A stretch of DNA of 64,000 nt from CAVYXK01 sp963708245 (GCA_963708245.1 OY970201.1:7812001-7876000), one strand, 5' to 3'; numbered from the stretch's first letter, positions 6,374 through 16,429 are shown. Translations and numbers: made by a program. The notes: generated from the sequence alone by a model not told the origin.

Positions 6374-8023
6374 ATGCTGGGCCTGATGCAGTGTCAACCG
6401 CTGTTGATCTCCTCGGTGCTGCGGCACGCCGCGCGCCATCACGGCGGGACCGAGATCGTGTCGAAGGACACGGACGGAACGATCCACCGCTCCACCTGGG
6501 CCGAGCTCGAACGCCGCGCCCGGCGGCTGGTGCGCGCGCTGACGGCGCTTGGTATCGGCGCGGGTGACCGGGTCGGCACACTCGCCTGGAACGACGCCCG
6601 CCATCTGGAGATCTACTACGCCGCACCTGGCATGCAGGCAATCTGCCACACCATCAACCCGAGGCTGCATCCGGACGATATCGCCTACATCATCAACGAT
6701 GCTGCCGACCAGATAGTTTTTGCCGATACAAGCTTTGCCGAACTGATCGCGACCATCGCACCCGCCATCACCCGATCAGTGCGCGCGGTTGTGATGCTCA
6801 CCGACCTGGCGCACAAGCCGGAGATCGCACTGCCCGCCGGCATGCGCCTGCTCTGTTACGACGATCTGATCGCAGCCGACGACGACTACGTCTGGCCGTC
6901 TTTCGACGAGAACACGGCGTCCTCGCTGTGCTACACCTCCGGCACGACAGGACGGCCGAAGGGCGTGCTCTATAGCCACCGCTCCACTTTGTTGCACGGC
7001 TACGCCGTCAACATGGCCGACGTTCTGGCGCTGCGAGCCGTCGATCGCGTACTGCCGGTCGTGCCGATGTTCCACGTCAACGCCTGGGGCATTCCCTATG
7101 CCGCGGCGATGGCTGGCTCGGCGCTGGTGCTGCCGGGCCGGCATCTGGATGGCGCGAGCCTTGCCGCGCTGATGAACCAGGAGCGTGTGACCACGGCCGC
7201 CGGGGTGCCAACGGTCTGGCTCGGCCTTTTGTCTCATCTGCGCAGCAGCGGGGACCGGCTCGCCAGCGTCCGTCGGATCATAACCGGCGGCTCCGCCTGC
7301 CCACCGCTCCTGATCGAGGCGTTCGACGCCGAATTTGGCGTGAAGATGGAGCATGCCTGGGGCATGACCGAGCTTTCCCCGGTCGGCACCTATAACCGAC
7401 CGAAGCAAGCGCAGGCCGCGCTGGATTCGGTCGGCTTTTTGCGGCACGCCCTTAAACAGGGACGTGCGATATTTGGCATCGACATGAAGATCGTGGATGA
7501 CGATGGCACCGAGCTGCCCTGGGACGGCGTGCATTTCGGCGACCTGAAGGTGCGCGGCCCGTTCGTTTGCAGCGCCTATTTCGGAGACGAACCCGGCAGC
7601 GCCGTCGACGCCGAAGGATGGTTCGCCACCGGCGACGTCGCGACCATCGATCCGGACGGTTTCATGGAGATCACCGACCGCTCCAAGGACGTCATCAAGT
7701 CGGGCGGCGAGTGGATCAGCTCGATCGCGTTGGAGAACATCGCTGTGTCGCACTCAGACGTAGCGGAGGCAGCAGTGGTCGCAGCGTGCCACCCGAAATG
7801 GGATGAACGTCCCGTGTTGATCGTCGTGCCGCGCACAGGGCGAGACGTAGATCCGGCATCTGTGCTCGCACTTTATGAGGGCAAGGTGCCGAAATGGTGG
7901 CTGCCCGATTCCGTGGTGGTGCTGGATGAGTTGCCACACACTGCCACCGGCAAGTTGCAGAAGACCGCACTGCGGCTTCGCTTTCGCGACCACTATGTCG
8001 GCGGTGGCGCGGCGGCGAGCTGA
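6374..8023 (+). CDS. AMP-dependent fatty-acyl/methylmercaptopropionyl-type CoA ligase
   Basis: This 549-residue ANL-superfamily enzyme activates a carboxylic acid with ATP and CoA. The N-terminus MLGLMQCQPLLISSVLRHAA and the HTINPRL segment are typical of the long/medium-chain FadD-like and DmdB-like subgroup. It has the P-loop YTSGTTGRPKG (about 187-197), the TGDVA aspartate, the hinge DRSKDVIKSGGEWIS and the C-terminal catalytic lysine in TATGKLQK. The ATG has aagggggcg upstream; the frame continues farther 5' but overlaps the divergent SDR gene. The substrate cannot be assigned. The neighbouring SDR and NIPSNAP genes suggest an acid-degradation unit. Confidence 0.88.
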   Translation: MLGLMQCQPLLISSVLRHAARHHGGTEIVSKDTDGTIHRSTWAELERRARRLVRALTALGIGAGDRVGTLAWNDARHLEIYYAAPGMQAICHTINPRLHPDDIAYIINDAADQIVFADTSFAELIATIAPAITRSVRAVVMLTDLAHKPEIALPAGMRLLCYDDLIAADDDYVWPSFDENTASSLCYTSGTTGRPKGVLYSHRSTLLHGYAVNMADVLALRAVDRVLPVVPMFHVNAWGIPYAAAMAGSALVLPGRHLDGASLAALMNQERVTTAAGVPTVWLGLLSHLRSSGDRLASVRRIITGGSACPPLLIEAFDAEFGVKMEHAWGMTELSPVGTYNRPKQAQAALDSVGFLRHALKQGRAIFGIDMKIVDDDGTELPWDGVHFGDLKVRGPFVCSAYFGDEPGSAVDAEGWFATGDVATIDPDGFMEITDRSKDVIKSGGEWISSIALENIAVSHSDVAEAAVVAACHPKWDERPVLIVVPRTGRDVDPASVLALYEGKVPKWWLPDSVVVLDELPHTATGKLQKTALRLRFRDHYVGGGAAAS

Positions 8024-8047
8024 TAGCACTACTCAACGCCAGCCGCT

Positions 8048-8722
8048 CTAGAGCTGATTGACCAACAGGACGGTGACGATAACCGCGATGCCTAGCAGCA
8101 GGGCGGCACGCCCCCAATGGGCGATGCGCGGGGCGGGAACCTCCTCGGGCAGCCGCTTGTGGCCAGTGAGCATCGGGTGTAGCAGATTGTGCCGCTTCAC
8201 CACGAAGTAACTCAGAATCGCCAGCAGGTGCAGAGCGATCGCGGCCAACAGCACGTCCCACAGGATCGTGTGCAGGTCGGCGATCAGGTTGGCAACGCGC
8301 GCCGGAACCAGCTCCGTCAACGGGCCCTCGTCAGCGATATCGTTGTTTTCGTAAAGGCCGGTAAGGGTCTGGCCCAGCAAGATCGCAATCATCGCTATCA
8401 CCATCCAGCCGCCCGCCGGGTTGTGACCCACGCCGGTATCAGGCTCGCGGTGGTGAAGATGCATGAGGTGGCGGATCGCCGCCGCGGGCGGAGCGATAAA
8501 ATGGGAGAATCGGGCCGTGTCGCTGCCGAACACGCCCCAGAGCAGCCGAAATAGAAGCAGCGCCAGCACCGCCTCGCCGGCCCAGACGTGCCAGTCCATC
8601 CAGTTGAGCCGGAAGGTGACATAGCACGCGACGACCAACGCCACGACAAGCCAATGGAACAGCCGTGTCGGCGCATCCCACACCGGCACGCGACGCCAAT
8701 CGGATTGGTCCATGCCGGCCAT
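8048..8722 (-). CDS. Cytochrome b561-type membrane protein
   Basis: This 224-residue protein has about five hydrophobic segments. The N-terminal VWDAPTRLFHWLVV carries the first heme His, and a later LHTILWDVLLAAIALHLLAI segment supplies further helix His residues, as in Ni/Fe-hydrogenase-type cytochrome b561 subunits. Such proteins bind heme b in the inner membrane and pass electrons between quinone and a partner (often a soluble c-type cytochrome or oxidoreductase). No hydrogenase or other partner gene is adjacent, so the donor is unknown. It converges with the CoA ligase gene (24 bp between stops). Start taken at ATG 8722; ATG 8713 is possible. Confidence 0.85.
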   Translation of the reverse strand: MAGMDQSDWRRVPVWDAPTRLFHWLVVALVVACYVTFRLNWMDWHVWAGEAVLALLLFRLLWGVFGSDTARFSHFIAPPAAAIRHLMHLHHREPDTGVGHNPAGGWMVIAMIAILLGQTLTGLYENNDIADEGPLTELVPARVANLIADLHTILWDVLLAAIALHLLAILSYFVVKRHNLLHPMLTGHKRLPEEVPAPRIAHWGRAALLLGIAVIVTVLLVNQL

Positions 8723-8732
8723 GTTAGATGGT

Positions 8733-8755
8733 CCCCCTCCCGTTGCGGGAGGGGG
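8733..8755. repeat. Short palindromic repeat (REP-like hairpin)
   Basis: The sequence ccccctcccg-ttg-cgggaggggg forms a perfect 10-bp GC stem with a 3-nt loop, followed by another G-rich stretch. It lies in the gap between two minus-strand genes, without a T-tract. A related palindrome with the same cctcccgc...gcgggagg core is at 12705-12730. Hairpins of this type are dispersed repeats in many proteobacterial genomes and may also act as weak transcript ends. Confidence 0.6.
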
Positions 8756-8830
8756 CAGGGGGAGGGGGCCTCGCGAGAGCTCCTTCCAGCGCTATCCGGC
8801 TATCTTGGCGGCCGCTACCAGCGCGCCCGC

Positions 8831-10006
<1,176 letters not shown>

Positions 10007-10047
10007 TGATCTCAACCCTCGGCCGATGTGGTAGGATCGTCGGCGCT

Positions 10048-10069
10048 CTCGGAGCCTGACGGCTCCGAG
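10048..10069. promoter_or_regulatory. Inverted repeat in the M20/AraC divergent promoter region
   Basis: A perfect 9-bp inverted repeat, ctcggagcc-tgac-ggctccgag, sits in the middle of the 88-bp space between the M20 gene start (10006) and the AraC gene start (10095). Position and symmetry fit an operator for the adjacent regulator. AraC proteins more often bind direct repeats, so a terminator-like hairpin in the 5' leader is an alternative. Confidence 0.45.
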
Positions 10070-10094
10070 CTACCGGATCGGATGGGAGACCGTC

Positions 10095-10952
10095 TTGAAT
10101 GGGATTGACCGGGAGGCGGCGCCAGGCGTGAGAGAGCGGGCCGTCTTCTGGCAGCACCCGCACTTCCGCGACATGGGCCTGCTCAAGGCCCGTTTCCGAC
10201 GGCATCGGTACGAACTGCATACACACCCCACCTATGTCATCGCCCTCATCACCGGCGGGTGCGAGAGCGTGCGCGTCAGTCGTCGTCGGGTCGTGGCCCC
10301 GGCGAACACCGTTCTTGTCGTCAACCCCGAGGAGTGTCACGACGGTGAGGCGGGCTGCGAGGACGGATGGGCGTATCGTACGTTCTATCCGTCCGTTGAC
10401 CTCATGACCGAGGTGGCGGGCGAATTGGGGAAGGCCTCGATCCCACTCTTCCCGTCCCCTGTCATGACCGATCCCGTTCTCGCCCAGCTTCTCGCAGAAG
10501 CCCACCGCAGCGCCGCGTGCAGTGATGAGGAAGGTTCCGAAGAGACGATGCTTCTGGCGGTTCGCCACCTGATCCTAGGCTATGCGGACGGGCGCCGGGC
10601 GGCGCGGACGCAGGCCCATGCGGGTTCGGTGCGGCGGATGGCGGTATATCGCGACATGATCGAGAGCGATCTTGCCGACCGCTACGAGCTCGCGCGTTTC
10701 GCCGGCGCGACTTGTGTCACCCGGTTCCAGGTCATCCGCGACTTCAAGCAGATGACCGGGTTCACGCCCGCAGCCTTTGTCCGCGATCGCCGAGTCCAGT
10801 TGGCCAGCCGTCTGATCCGGGACGGCGACACGCTGGCGAACGCGGCGATGGTGGCCGGGTTCGCCGACCAGAGTCATCTCTGTCGTGCGTTCAAGCTTTC
10901 GCACGGCTTTACACCAGGGATGTTGCGTAAAGCAGTCGCGACGCAAAGATAG
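10095..10952 (+). CDS. AraC family transcriptional regulator
   Basis: This is about 285 residues long. The N-terminal half is an AraC cupin-type sensor (YELHTHPTYVIALITGG, VVNPEECHDGE) and the C-terminal about 100 residues are a double helix-turn-helix: LADRYELARFAGATCVTRFQ for the first HTH, and GDTLANAAMVAGFADQSHLCRAF followed by FTPGML for the second, the classic AraC signature. The start is TTG 10095 with gggag upstream; a GTG about 11 codons in is an alternative. It is divergent from the M20 amidohydrolase, which is the most likely target. The inducer is unknown. Confidence 0.88.
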   Translation: MNGIDREAAPGVRERAVFWQHPHFRDMGLLKARFRRHRYELHTHPTYVIALITGGCESVRVSRRRVVAPANTVLVVNPEECHDGEAGCEDGWAYRTFYPSVDLMTEVAGELGKASIPLFPSPVMTDPVLAQLLAEAHRSAACSDEEGSEETMLLAVRHLILGYADGRRAARTQAHAGSVRRMAVYRDMIESDLADRYELARFAGATCVTRFQVIRDFKQMTGFTPAAFVRDRRVQLASRLIRDGDTLANAAMVAGFADQSHLCRAFKLSHGFTPGMLRKAVATQR

Positions 10953-10970
10953 TGATGTTCTCGGGTTGAA

Positions 10971-11189
10971 ATGCCATACATGAAGAAGATCCAGATTTAC
11001 CTACATCAGGAAGAGCTCCAGGCCCTACATGAGACTGCCGCGCGATCGGGGTGCAGTGTCGCGGAGGTAGTCCGTGATGCAATTCGCAAGGTCGTACCAG
11101 GACCATCCCGCGGCGGGCCTGTTGCACTCTGGGGCGGTGAGCCAAGGCGCTCCTCGGTGCAGCACGACAGCGTCCTCGATGAGGTTTGA
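10971..11189 (+). CDS. Ribbon-helix-helix (CopG/RHH) antitoxin-like protein, orphan
   Basis: This 72-residue protein starts MPYMKKIQIYLHQEEL; the ATG at 10980 may be the true start. The pattern KIQIYLHQEELQALHETAAR followed by SVAEVVRDAIRKV is a beta-strand plus two helices as in RHH antitoxins that precede PIN-domain (VapC) toxins; the tail VALWGGEPRRSSVQHDSVLDEV resembles toxin-binding tails of that group. No PIN gene follows: the next gene (MFS) is on the opposite strand and ends 37 bp downstream. It may be a toxin-less remnant or act as a solitary regulator. It starts 18 bp after the AraC stop. Confidence 0.75.
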   Translation: MPYMKKIQIYLHQEELQALHETAARSGCSVAEVVRDAIRKVVPGPSRGGPVALWGGEPRRSSVQHDSVLDEV

Positions 11190-11226
11190 CGCGCCAAGGA
11201 CAGGTGCCGTCACGGAAAGGCGTGAT

Positions 11227-12627
11227 CTACAAAGATCTCGCCAACCGAAGTTGGCGAAGTCGTGCCAGGCTGATCACCGCCGCCGCACCGGAAGCCGCGA
11301 CGCCAAGTGCCAACGCCAGCCGCACGCCGCCGGCAATGCCGCTGCCTGCCGCTCCGGCCAAACCGAAGGTGAGCGCCACCAGCGCGCTGCCCATCGTTTG
11401 GCCGAGCAGCCGTGCGGTTGACAGCATGCCGCTTGCCCCGCCGCTACGCTCTGGCGGTGCGCTGCCGAGCAGCAGCCGGTTGTTGGGCGACTGAAAGAAG
11501 CCGAACCCGAAGCCGCACACCAACATGCGCCACACAACGTCGGGCCAGCCGGCATTGGCCGGCATCAGCGCCAGCGACAGCATGCCCATCGTCATCACAG
11601 CGAGGCCCGCCGCCCCCAGCAAGCCCGGCGAGGACTGGTCAGAGAGCCGGCCCGCCAGCGGTGCAACGAACACCACGATCGCCGGCCACGGCGTGATCAG
11701 CAGGCCGGTGCTGATCTGCGACATCCGGCCGACATCCTCGAACAGGAACGGCAACGAGACATAAGCGAGCGTCTGCGCCGTAAACGAGCAGATCGAGGTG
11801 CCGACAGACAGCGCGAACACCGGCCGGCGAAACAGATCGACCGGCAGCATCGGAGCAGTCCTCGCCCGCTCGCGATTTACGAACACCGCGCCGATCATTG
11901 CGGCGCATACCAGCTCGGCGATTGCCCAGCCGGGACGGGCGCCACGACCGAGCTGGTCCACCCCGACCATCAGCAGCCCAAGCGTGGCCGCATTCAACGC
12001 CGCGCCCGCAAGGTCGAAGCGATGGCCGGAGCGAGGCGTCGCCGGCAGCACGCGGGCGGCGAGCCACAACGCCGCGACACCCAGCGGAACGTTGACCGCG
12101 AACAGCCAATGCCAGCTTGCGACGGAAAGGATAGCGGCCGCGACGCTCGGGCCAGTGGCTGAGGACGTCGCAACGACGAAGGCGTTGAACCCGACGCCAC
12201 GGCCGAGCATCGAGCGCGGGAAGATGAAGCGCACGAGCGCAGTGTTGACACTCATGATGCCGGCGCCGCCGAAGCCCTGGATCACCCGGGCGACGACCAG
12301 CGCCGGTAACGAATGCGATAGCGCACAGGCCAATGAGGCGACGGTGAACACGCCAAGCCCCGCCGCATAGACGCGCCGATAGCCGATGATATCGCCGAGC
12401 GATGCGAGCGGCAGCAACGAGACGGTGACGGCAAGTTGATAGGCGTTCACAACCCAGATCGACGCGGCGGGCGCGGCGGCCAGCTCCTGTGCGATCGTGG
12501 GCAGCGCAATGTTGGCGATGGCAGAGTCGAGCACCGCCATGGTGACGGCAATGGCGATCGTCGCCATGGCGCGACGCCGCTCCGCCGGCGGCAGGCCGTC
12601 GGCGTGCTCCGAGGGCGTAGGGGGCAT
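11227..12627 (-). CDS. MFS transporter, DHA2 (14-TMS) drug:H+ antiporter type
   Basis: The protein is 466 residues from ATG 12627 (MPPTPSEHADGLPPAERRRA). TM1 carries VLDSAIANIALPTIAQEL and the next loop has WVVNAYQLA and LGDIIGYRRVY, the motifs A/D1 of DHA2 exporters; motif C-like RVIQGFGGAGIMSVN follows. About 13-14 hydrophobic segments are seen. The frame continues open far 5' (to 13680) but that part overlaps the GFA gene on the other strand and has no transporter features. Likely exports a drug-like or amphiphilic compound by proton antiport. It is divergent from the GFA gene. Confidence 0.85.
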   Translation of the reverse strand: MPPTPSEHADGLPPAERRRAMATIAIAVTMAVLDSAIANIALPTIAQELAAAPAASIWVVNAYQLAVTVSLLPLASLGDIIGYRRVYAAGLGVFTVASLACALSHSLPALVVARVIQGFGGAGIMSVNTALVRFIFPRSMLGRGVGFNAFVVATSSATGPSVAAAILSVASWHWLFAVNVPLGVAALWLAARVLPATPRSGHRFDLAGAALNAATLGLLMVGVDQLGRGARPGWAIAELVCAAMIGAVFVNRERARTAPMLPVDLFRRPVFALSVGTSICSFTAQTLAYVSLPFLFEDVGRMSQISTGLLITPWPAIVVFVAPLAGRLSDQSSPGLLGAAGLAVMTMGMLSLALMPANAGWPDVVWRMLVCGFGFGFFQSPNNRLLLGSAPPERSGGASGMLSTARLLGQTMGSALVALTFGLAGAAGSGIAGGVRLALALGVAASGAAAVISLARLRQLRLARSL

Positions 12628-12704
12628 ACGCGCAGCTTGGCGCGGTGCAGCGGGGTCAACAAGCAGCGGTGATGTCGAGCGGCGGGAGCCCCGAGGGTAA
12701 GCCG

Positions 12705-12730
12705 ACCTCTCCCGCAAAAGCGGGAGAGGT
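12705..12730. repeat. Palindromic repeat hairpin
   Basis: The sequence acctctcccgc-aaaa-gcgggagaggt is a perfect 11-bp stem with an AAAA loop. It lies in the divergent gap between the MFS gene (start 12627) and the GFA gene (start 12790). The core matches the hairpin at 8733-8755, so this is a dispersed palindromic repeat family rather than a gene-specific operator. Confidence 0.6.
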
Positions 12731-12789
12731 GGATTTGGCGCGATCTCACAGATATGCGAGTCCTGTAGCGACCAACCGGGAGGACTGCC

Positions 12790-13257
12790 ATGACGGACCA
12801 ACTTGCCGGCGGATGTGCATGCGGGGCCGTGCGCTATCGCCTCGGTTCCGCGCCGATGTTCGTGCATTGCTGCCACTGCCGGGACTGCCAGCGCCAGACT
12901 GGCAGCGCCTTCGTCATCAACGCGCTGATCGAGGCAGATCGCGTCGAGCTGCAAAGTGGAGATCCGCAACCCTTCGCTATGCCCACCGACAGTGGCCGGC
13001 CACATCACGTCTATCGCTGCCCGACCTGTGGAACCGCCGTATGGAGCGAATATGGGGGGCTCAAGGTGCTTCGCTTCGTGCGTGTCGGCACGCTCGATGA
13101 TCCCAGCGCGTTGACACCCGACGTGCACATCTACATTCGCTCCAAGCTCCCGTGGATCTCGCTGCCCGAAGGTGTCCCCGCGTTCGAGGCCTATTACGAT
13201 TCGAAGAAGCTGTGGCCGGCACAGAGCCTCGAGCGCCGCCGGGCAATCCTCGGTTGA
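12790..13257 (+). CDS. GFA (glutathione-dependent formaldehyde-activating-like) family protein
   Basis: This 155-residue protein has the zinc-binding Cys pattern of the GFA fold: GGCACGAVRY near the N-terminus, HCCHCRDCQRQTGSAF in the middle and YRCPTCGTAVWSEY later. Family members such as Gfa and centromere protein V share this fold; most bacterial paralogues have no proven activity, and formaldehyde-glutathione condensation is disputed even for the founder. The ATG at 12790 has gggaggactgcc upstream, a good ribosome-binding site. The following MFS gene starts about at its end, so the two may be one transcription unit. Confidence 0.85.
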   Translation: MTDQLAGGCACGAVRYRLGSAPMFVHCCHCRDCQRQTGSAFVINALIEADRVELQSGDPQPFAMPTDSGRPHHVYRCPTCGTAVWSEYGGLKVLRFVRVGTLDDPSALTPDVHIYIRSKLPWISLPEGVPAFEAYYDSKKLWPAQSLERRRAILG

Positions 13258-13279
13258 GACCACGGCCGAATCATCGTCC

Positions 13280-14449
13280 TTGACGCCGGCCGAGCGACCC
13301 CGGGGCCTGGCGGCGGCGATTGCGGCGATAACCGTGTTCGGCTTGGGCGTCGGACAGGGCGGGCCCTTGCTGTCGCTGATTCTCGAAGCGCGCGGCACGG
13401 ACGCGACGCTTATCGGGTTCAACGCCGCCGCCTCCTTCCCCGGCGTTATGCTTGGCCCCTTGCTGGCGCCGCGCTGCGTGCACGGACTCGGCATCCGCCG
13501 CTTCCTGTTGGCCTGCTTCGCCCTGGACATCACCGTGTTCGTGCTGATGAAGCACTTCGACGGCATCGCGGCCTGGTTCGCACTGCGCTTCCTGCTGGGC
13601 GTCATCGGGTCGGGCATCTTCACGGCGAGCGAAGCCTGGATCAACCTTCTCGCCGGCGATGAGACGCGTGGTCGTACCATCGGTCTTTACGCCGCCGCCC
13701 TCGCCGCGAGCTTCGCGATCGGGCCGCTGCTGATCTCTGTCATTGGCATTCGTGGGTGGTGGCCGTTCCTCGCCAACGCCGCCATCACAGCCACGGCGGC
13801 GCTGCCTTTGCTTGGGGTCGGCAACCTCGCCGGCGAGCTCGGGCGAGAGCGCGCCGCGAGCGCGTTCGCTTGGTTTGGCAAGGTCCCGTTCATTCTCCTC
13901 GCCGTGGCACTGTTCGGCTTGTATGAGACGACACTGATGGCACTGCTGCCCATCTGGGGCGTGCGGATCGGGCTGACCAATCGCGTCGCCGCCGCGACCT
14001 TGTCGGCGGCTTATTTCGGGGCCATCGCGCTGCAGTTGCCGATTGGCTGGCTGTCGGACAAAATCGCGCGGCACACGGTGCTGCAGCTCTGTGCCGCCGT
14101 CGGCTGCGTTGGTGCCATCCTGGTGAGCGTCGCTGCTGCCTCGACACCTCTGCCGGTCCACCTGCTGTTCGTGCTGTTGTTCCTGTGGGGCGGCATTGTC
14201 GCCGGGATCTACCCCGTGGCGCTGGGGATGGCGGGCGATCGTTTCCGAGGTGGCGAGATGGTCAGCGTCAATGCCGCCATCATCATGGCCTATGGGCTTG
14301 GCGCCCTGCTCGGGCCGCCGCTGGGTGGCGCGGCGATGGATTTCTGGAACCCGCAAGGCTTGCTGGTGTTCTTCGTGCTGCTGTTCGCCACGTTTCTGCC
14401 TGTGACGTTACTTGCCGACGGCATTTCCAAGAGCGACGCCGCGCCGTGA
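13280..14449 (+). CDS. MFS transporter (YfcJ/CynX-like, 12 TMS)
   Basis: About 389 residues with twelve hydrophobic segments, no amino-terminal signal and the usual two-halves layout (ARCVHGLGIRRFLLACF between TM2-3, GWLSDKIARHTVLQL between TM8-9). The true start is uncertain: the first frame-consistent start after the GFA stop is TTG 13280 (followed by TPAERPRGLAAAIAAI); the frame is open farther upstream through the GFA gene but encodes non-membrane sequence. Substrate unknown; the family includes sugar and organic-anion exporters. It follows the GFA gene on the same strand almost without a gap. Confidence 0.8.
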   Translation: MTPAERPRGLAAAIAAITVFGLGVGQGGPLLSLILEARGTDATLIGFNAAASFPGVMLGPLLAPRCVHGLGIRRFLLACFALDITVFVLMKHFDGIAAWFALRFLLGVIGSGIFTASEAWINLLAGDETRGRTIGLYAAALAASFAIGPLLISVIGIRGWWPFLANAAITATAALPLLGVGNLAGELGRERAASAFAWFGKVPFILLAVALFGLYETTLMALLPIWGVRIGLTNRVAAATLSAAYFGAIALQLPIGWLSDKIARHTVLQLCAAVGCVGAILVSVAAASTPLPVHLLFVLLFLWGGIVAGIYPVALGMAGDRFRGGEMVSVNAAIIMAYGLGALLGPPLGGAAMDFWNPQGLLVFFVLLFATFLPVTLLADGISKSDAAP

Positions 14450-14770
14450 GGCGTCGCGGCCCGCCGGTCAGGAAAGCAGCGATGACATGCAATCGATTTC
14501 GTCGGCAAAGTTGGCGCACGGCGATCTCTCCTTCGGGACAACGGCCGAACCCGACATCGGAGACCCAACCGCGGCGCGCATGATGTAACGTTGGGCTCAC
14601 GAATGCTGAACTGAGCAGGTGCGGCATAGTCCCCGTTTTGAAAAGTCTCCCAGCATTCTATAACCCTTACCGGCAGATTTGTGATCTTCTCGGATTAACC
14701 AGCGTGAACCGACAGCAGCGCCGAGCGGCGGCAAAAGGGCCTCACACTCTGGGACCTGCGGCCGCCCCAG
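14450..14770. other. Intergenic region, no gene recognised
   Basis: This 321-bp gap lies between the convergent MFS and GST genes. It begins with a GC-rich imperfect hairpin just after the MFS stop and contains a more AT-rich stretch around 14637-14700. Short frames here have no recognisable product. Confidence 0.5.
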
Positions 14771-15508
14771 CTACCCATCAAGCTCGGGATACCGACGAAA
14801 AATACCGGTTTCATTGAACGCAACCCGCCGATCGCTCTCCAGATACGCCGTCACCCGCGGCCGTCTGGTGACCGCTGCATGCAGGGCGGTCACACGCGGC
14901 AGCGTCGCCAGAATCTGGGCAGTCGCTTTCGGAAACGCATAGTTTAGCCCCTCGATGAGCTGAAACAGGGACAGATCGGGGTAGGTAATTGCACCACCAA
15001 CCAGATGCGCATCGCCCGCCGGGTTTGCGGCGAGCACACGCTCGAACCAGCCTAGGAATTTCGGAAGCCGGGTAAGTCGGAACACTTCTGCCCGCTGGAT
15101 GGCTTCCGGCTTCTGCTCATGAAAATAGAGGTCCTCATCGATCGGGTGATGCGAATTGTAAGTTTCGGCAACAATATCAGTGATGGTGAGCTGGATCTGA
15201 TGCGTCCAAAGCCGACCGGCCTCATCGTCTGGTGCCAGGCCGATGCGACTGCCAAGGTACAGCAGAATCGCAGCGGTCTGCCCGACGAGGATGTCGCCAT
15301 CCTTCAGGAAGGGCGGTGCAAACGGAATATGCACGACGCCGGCTCCCTCCAGAAACGCCATCATGGCCGGTATGCCGCGCCCATCGCTCTCGGATCCGCG
15401 CGCCACGTCGATGTAGTCAGCCCCTGCTTCCTCGAGGGCGAGGCGCACAAACTCGCCCCGCCCCTGAATCTCAGGCCAGTAGTACAGTTCATAGGGCATC
15501 GGTCGCAT
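14771..15508 (-). CDS. Glutathione S-transferase family protein
   Basis: This 245-residue two-domain protein starts with a thioredoxin-like domain (YELYYWPEIQGRGEFVRLAL, with the early Tyr of sigma/alpha-type GSTs; VGQTAAILLYL supplies the glutathione-gamma-Glu motif Q-T/S) followed by an all-helical C-terminal domain (WTHQIQLTITDIVAE, ITYPDLSLFQLIEGL). It conjugates glutathione to an electrophile or acts as a peroxidase or isomerase; the substrate is unknown. ATG 15508 and ATG 15499 are both possible starts. It stands alone between the MFS gene and the bpt gene. Confidence 0.85.
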   Translation of the reverse strand: MRPMPYELYYWPEIQGRGEFVRLALEEAGADYIDVARGSESDGRGIPAMMAFLEGAGVVHIPFAPPFLKDGDILVGQTAAILLYLGSRIGLAPDDEAGRLWTHQIQLTITDIVAETYNSHHPIDEDLYFHEQKPEAIQRAEVFRLTRLPKFLGWFERVLAANPAGDAHLVGGAITYPDLSLFQLIEGLNYAFPKATAQILATLPRVTALHAAVTRRPRVTAYLESDRRVAFNETGIFRRYPELDG

Positions 15509-15588
15509 CCTCTATGCCGGGGCAACGTACCCCGATCCAGGGTGCATGCTACAGCGCCATCCGGTGAAGAACCGGCGTCCGCAGCACT

Positions 15589-16365
15589 TCAGTTCGTCAA
15601 CGCAGGGACCAGTGTGCTGGTCAGTTCGGCGCCGTCCAGATCGGCCTCGGTCAGGACCCGCCACGTCCCGGCAACAAGCACTTCGCTCGGCCGGAACCGC
15701 GCCTTGTAGGCCATCTTGCGGCTCTCCGGCACCCAATAGCCGAGATACACGTAAGGCAGCTCCAGCAGCCGTGCCCGCTCCACCAGCCAGAGGATCGTGT
15801 AAGTGCCGAGCGAGCGCCGGTCGAACCCGGGCGCGAAGAAGCTGTACACCGCCGACAGCCCGTCACCAAGCCGGTCGGCCAAGCAGGCACCCACCAGCCG
15901 GTCGTCTGGCTCGCGGAACTCAATGATGAAGGTCTCGACCGGCGTATCCTCCACCATGGCGCGGTAGTCGTAATAGCTCATCGTCGCCATGTCGCCGTCG
16001 GGATGGCGCATCTGCTGATAGCGCTGAAAGAGCTGGAACTGCTCGGCCGTGGCGCGAGCCGGCACCTCGAACCCCTCAACCAAAGCGTTGGCGCGGGCGA
16101 TCCGGCGCAGCGTGCGATCAGGCTCGAAGCGCGCCACCGGGATGCGGATCGGCACGCAGGACTGACACGACGGACAGACCGGCGCGTAGGCAATGTTGTG
16201 ACTGCGCCGGAACCCGGCGCGCGACAGCCGGTCGTGCAACGATTCAGCATCGGGTCCGGCGATCTCAGTCACCACCTTCCGCTCGGTCCGCCCGGCCAGA
16301 TAGGGGCACGGCAACGGGGCGGTGGTGTAAAAGAATTGCGGCCGGCGCGGTGGCTTGTAGGTCAT
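15589..16365 (-). CDS. bpt: Aspartate/glutamate leucyltransferase (Bpt, N-end rule)
   Basis: This 258-residue protein shows the CPSCQSCVPIRIPV cysteine cluster and the GNAT-like core (SYYDYRAMVEDTP, YLGYWVPES, MAYKARFRPSE) of the ATE/Bpt family. Bpt transfers Leu from Leu-tRNA onto proteins with N-terminal Asp or Glu, marking them for ClpS/ClpAP degradation. Length matches the bacterial enzyme (about 250 residues). The ATG at 16365 follows closely on the neighbouring gene's stop (64 bp). The cysteine cluster may bind an Fe-S cluster in the wider ATE family; whether it does here cannot be seen. Confidence 0.93.
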   Translation of the reverse strand: MTYKPPRRPQFFYTTAPLPCPYLAGRTERKVVTEIAGPDAESLHDRLSRAGFRRSHNIAYAPVCPSCQSCVPIRIPVARFEPDRTLRRIARANALVEGFEVPARATAEQFQLFQRYQQMRHPDGDMATMSYYDYRAMVEDTPVETFIIEFREPDDRLVGACLADRLGDGLSAVYSFFAPGFDRRSLGTYTILWLVERARLLELPYVYLGYWVPESRKMAYKARFRPSEVLVAGTWRVLTEADLDGAELTSTLVPALTN

Positions 16366-16429
16366 GTCCGAGGGGTCCGGCGCCTATGTTCCCGGACCGG
16401 TCGCGCCGGGTCAATGCCATCGAAACAGA

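Noticed and set aside
11227..13680. 817-residue minus-strand frame
   Set aside because: Only the part from 12627 downward is a transporter; the 5' run-on lies antisense to the GFA gene and has no domain features.
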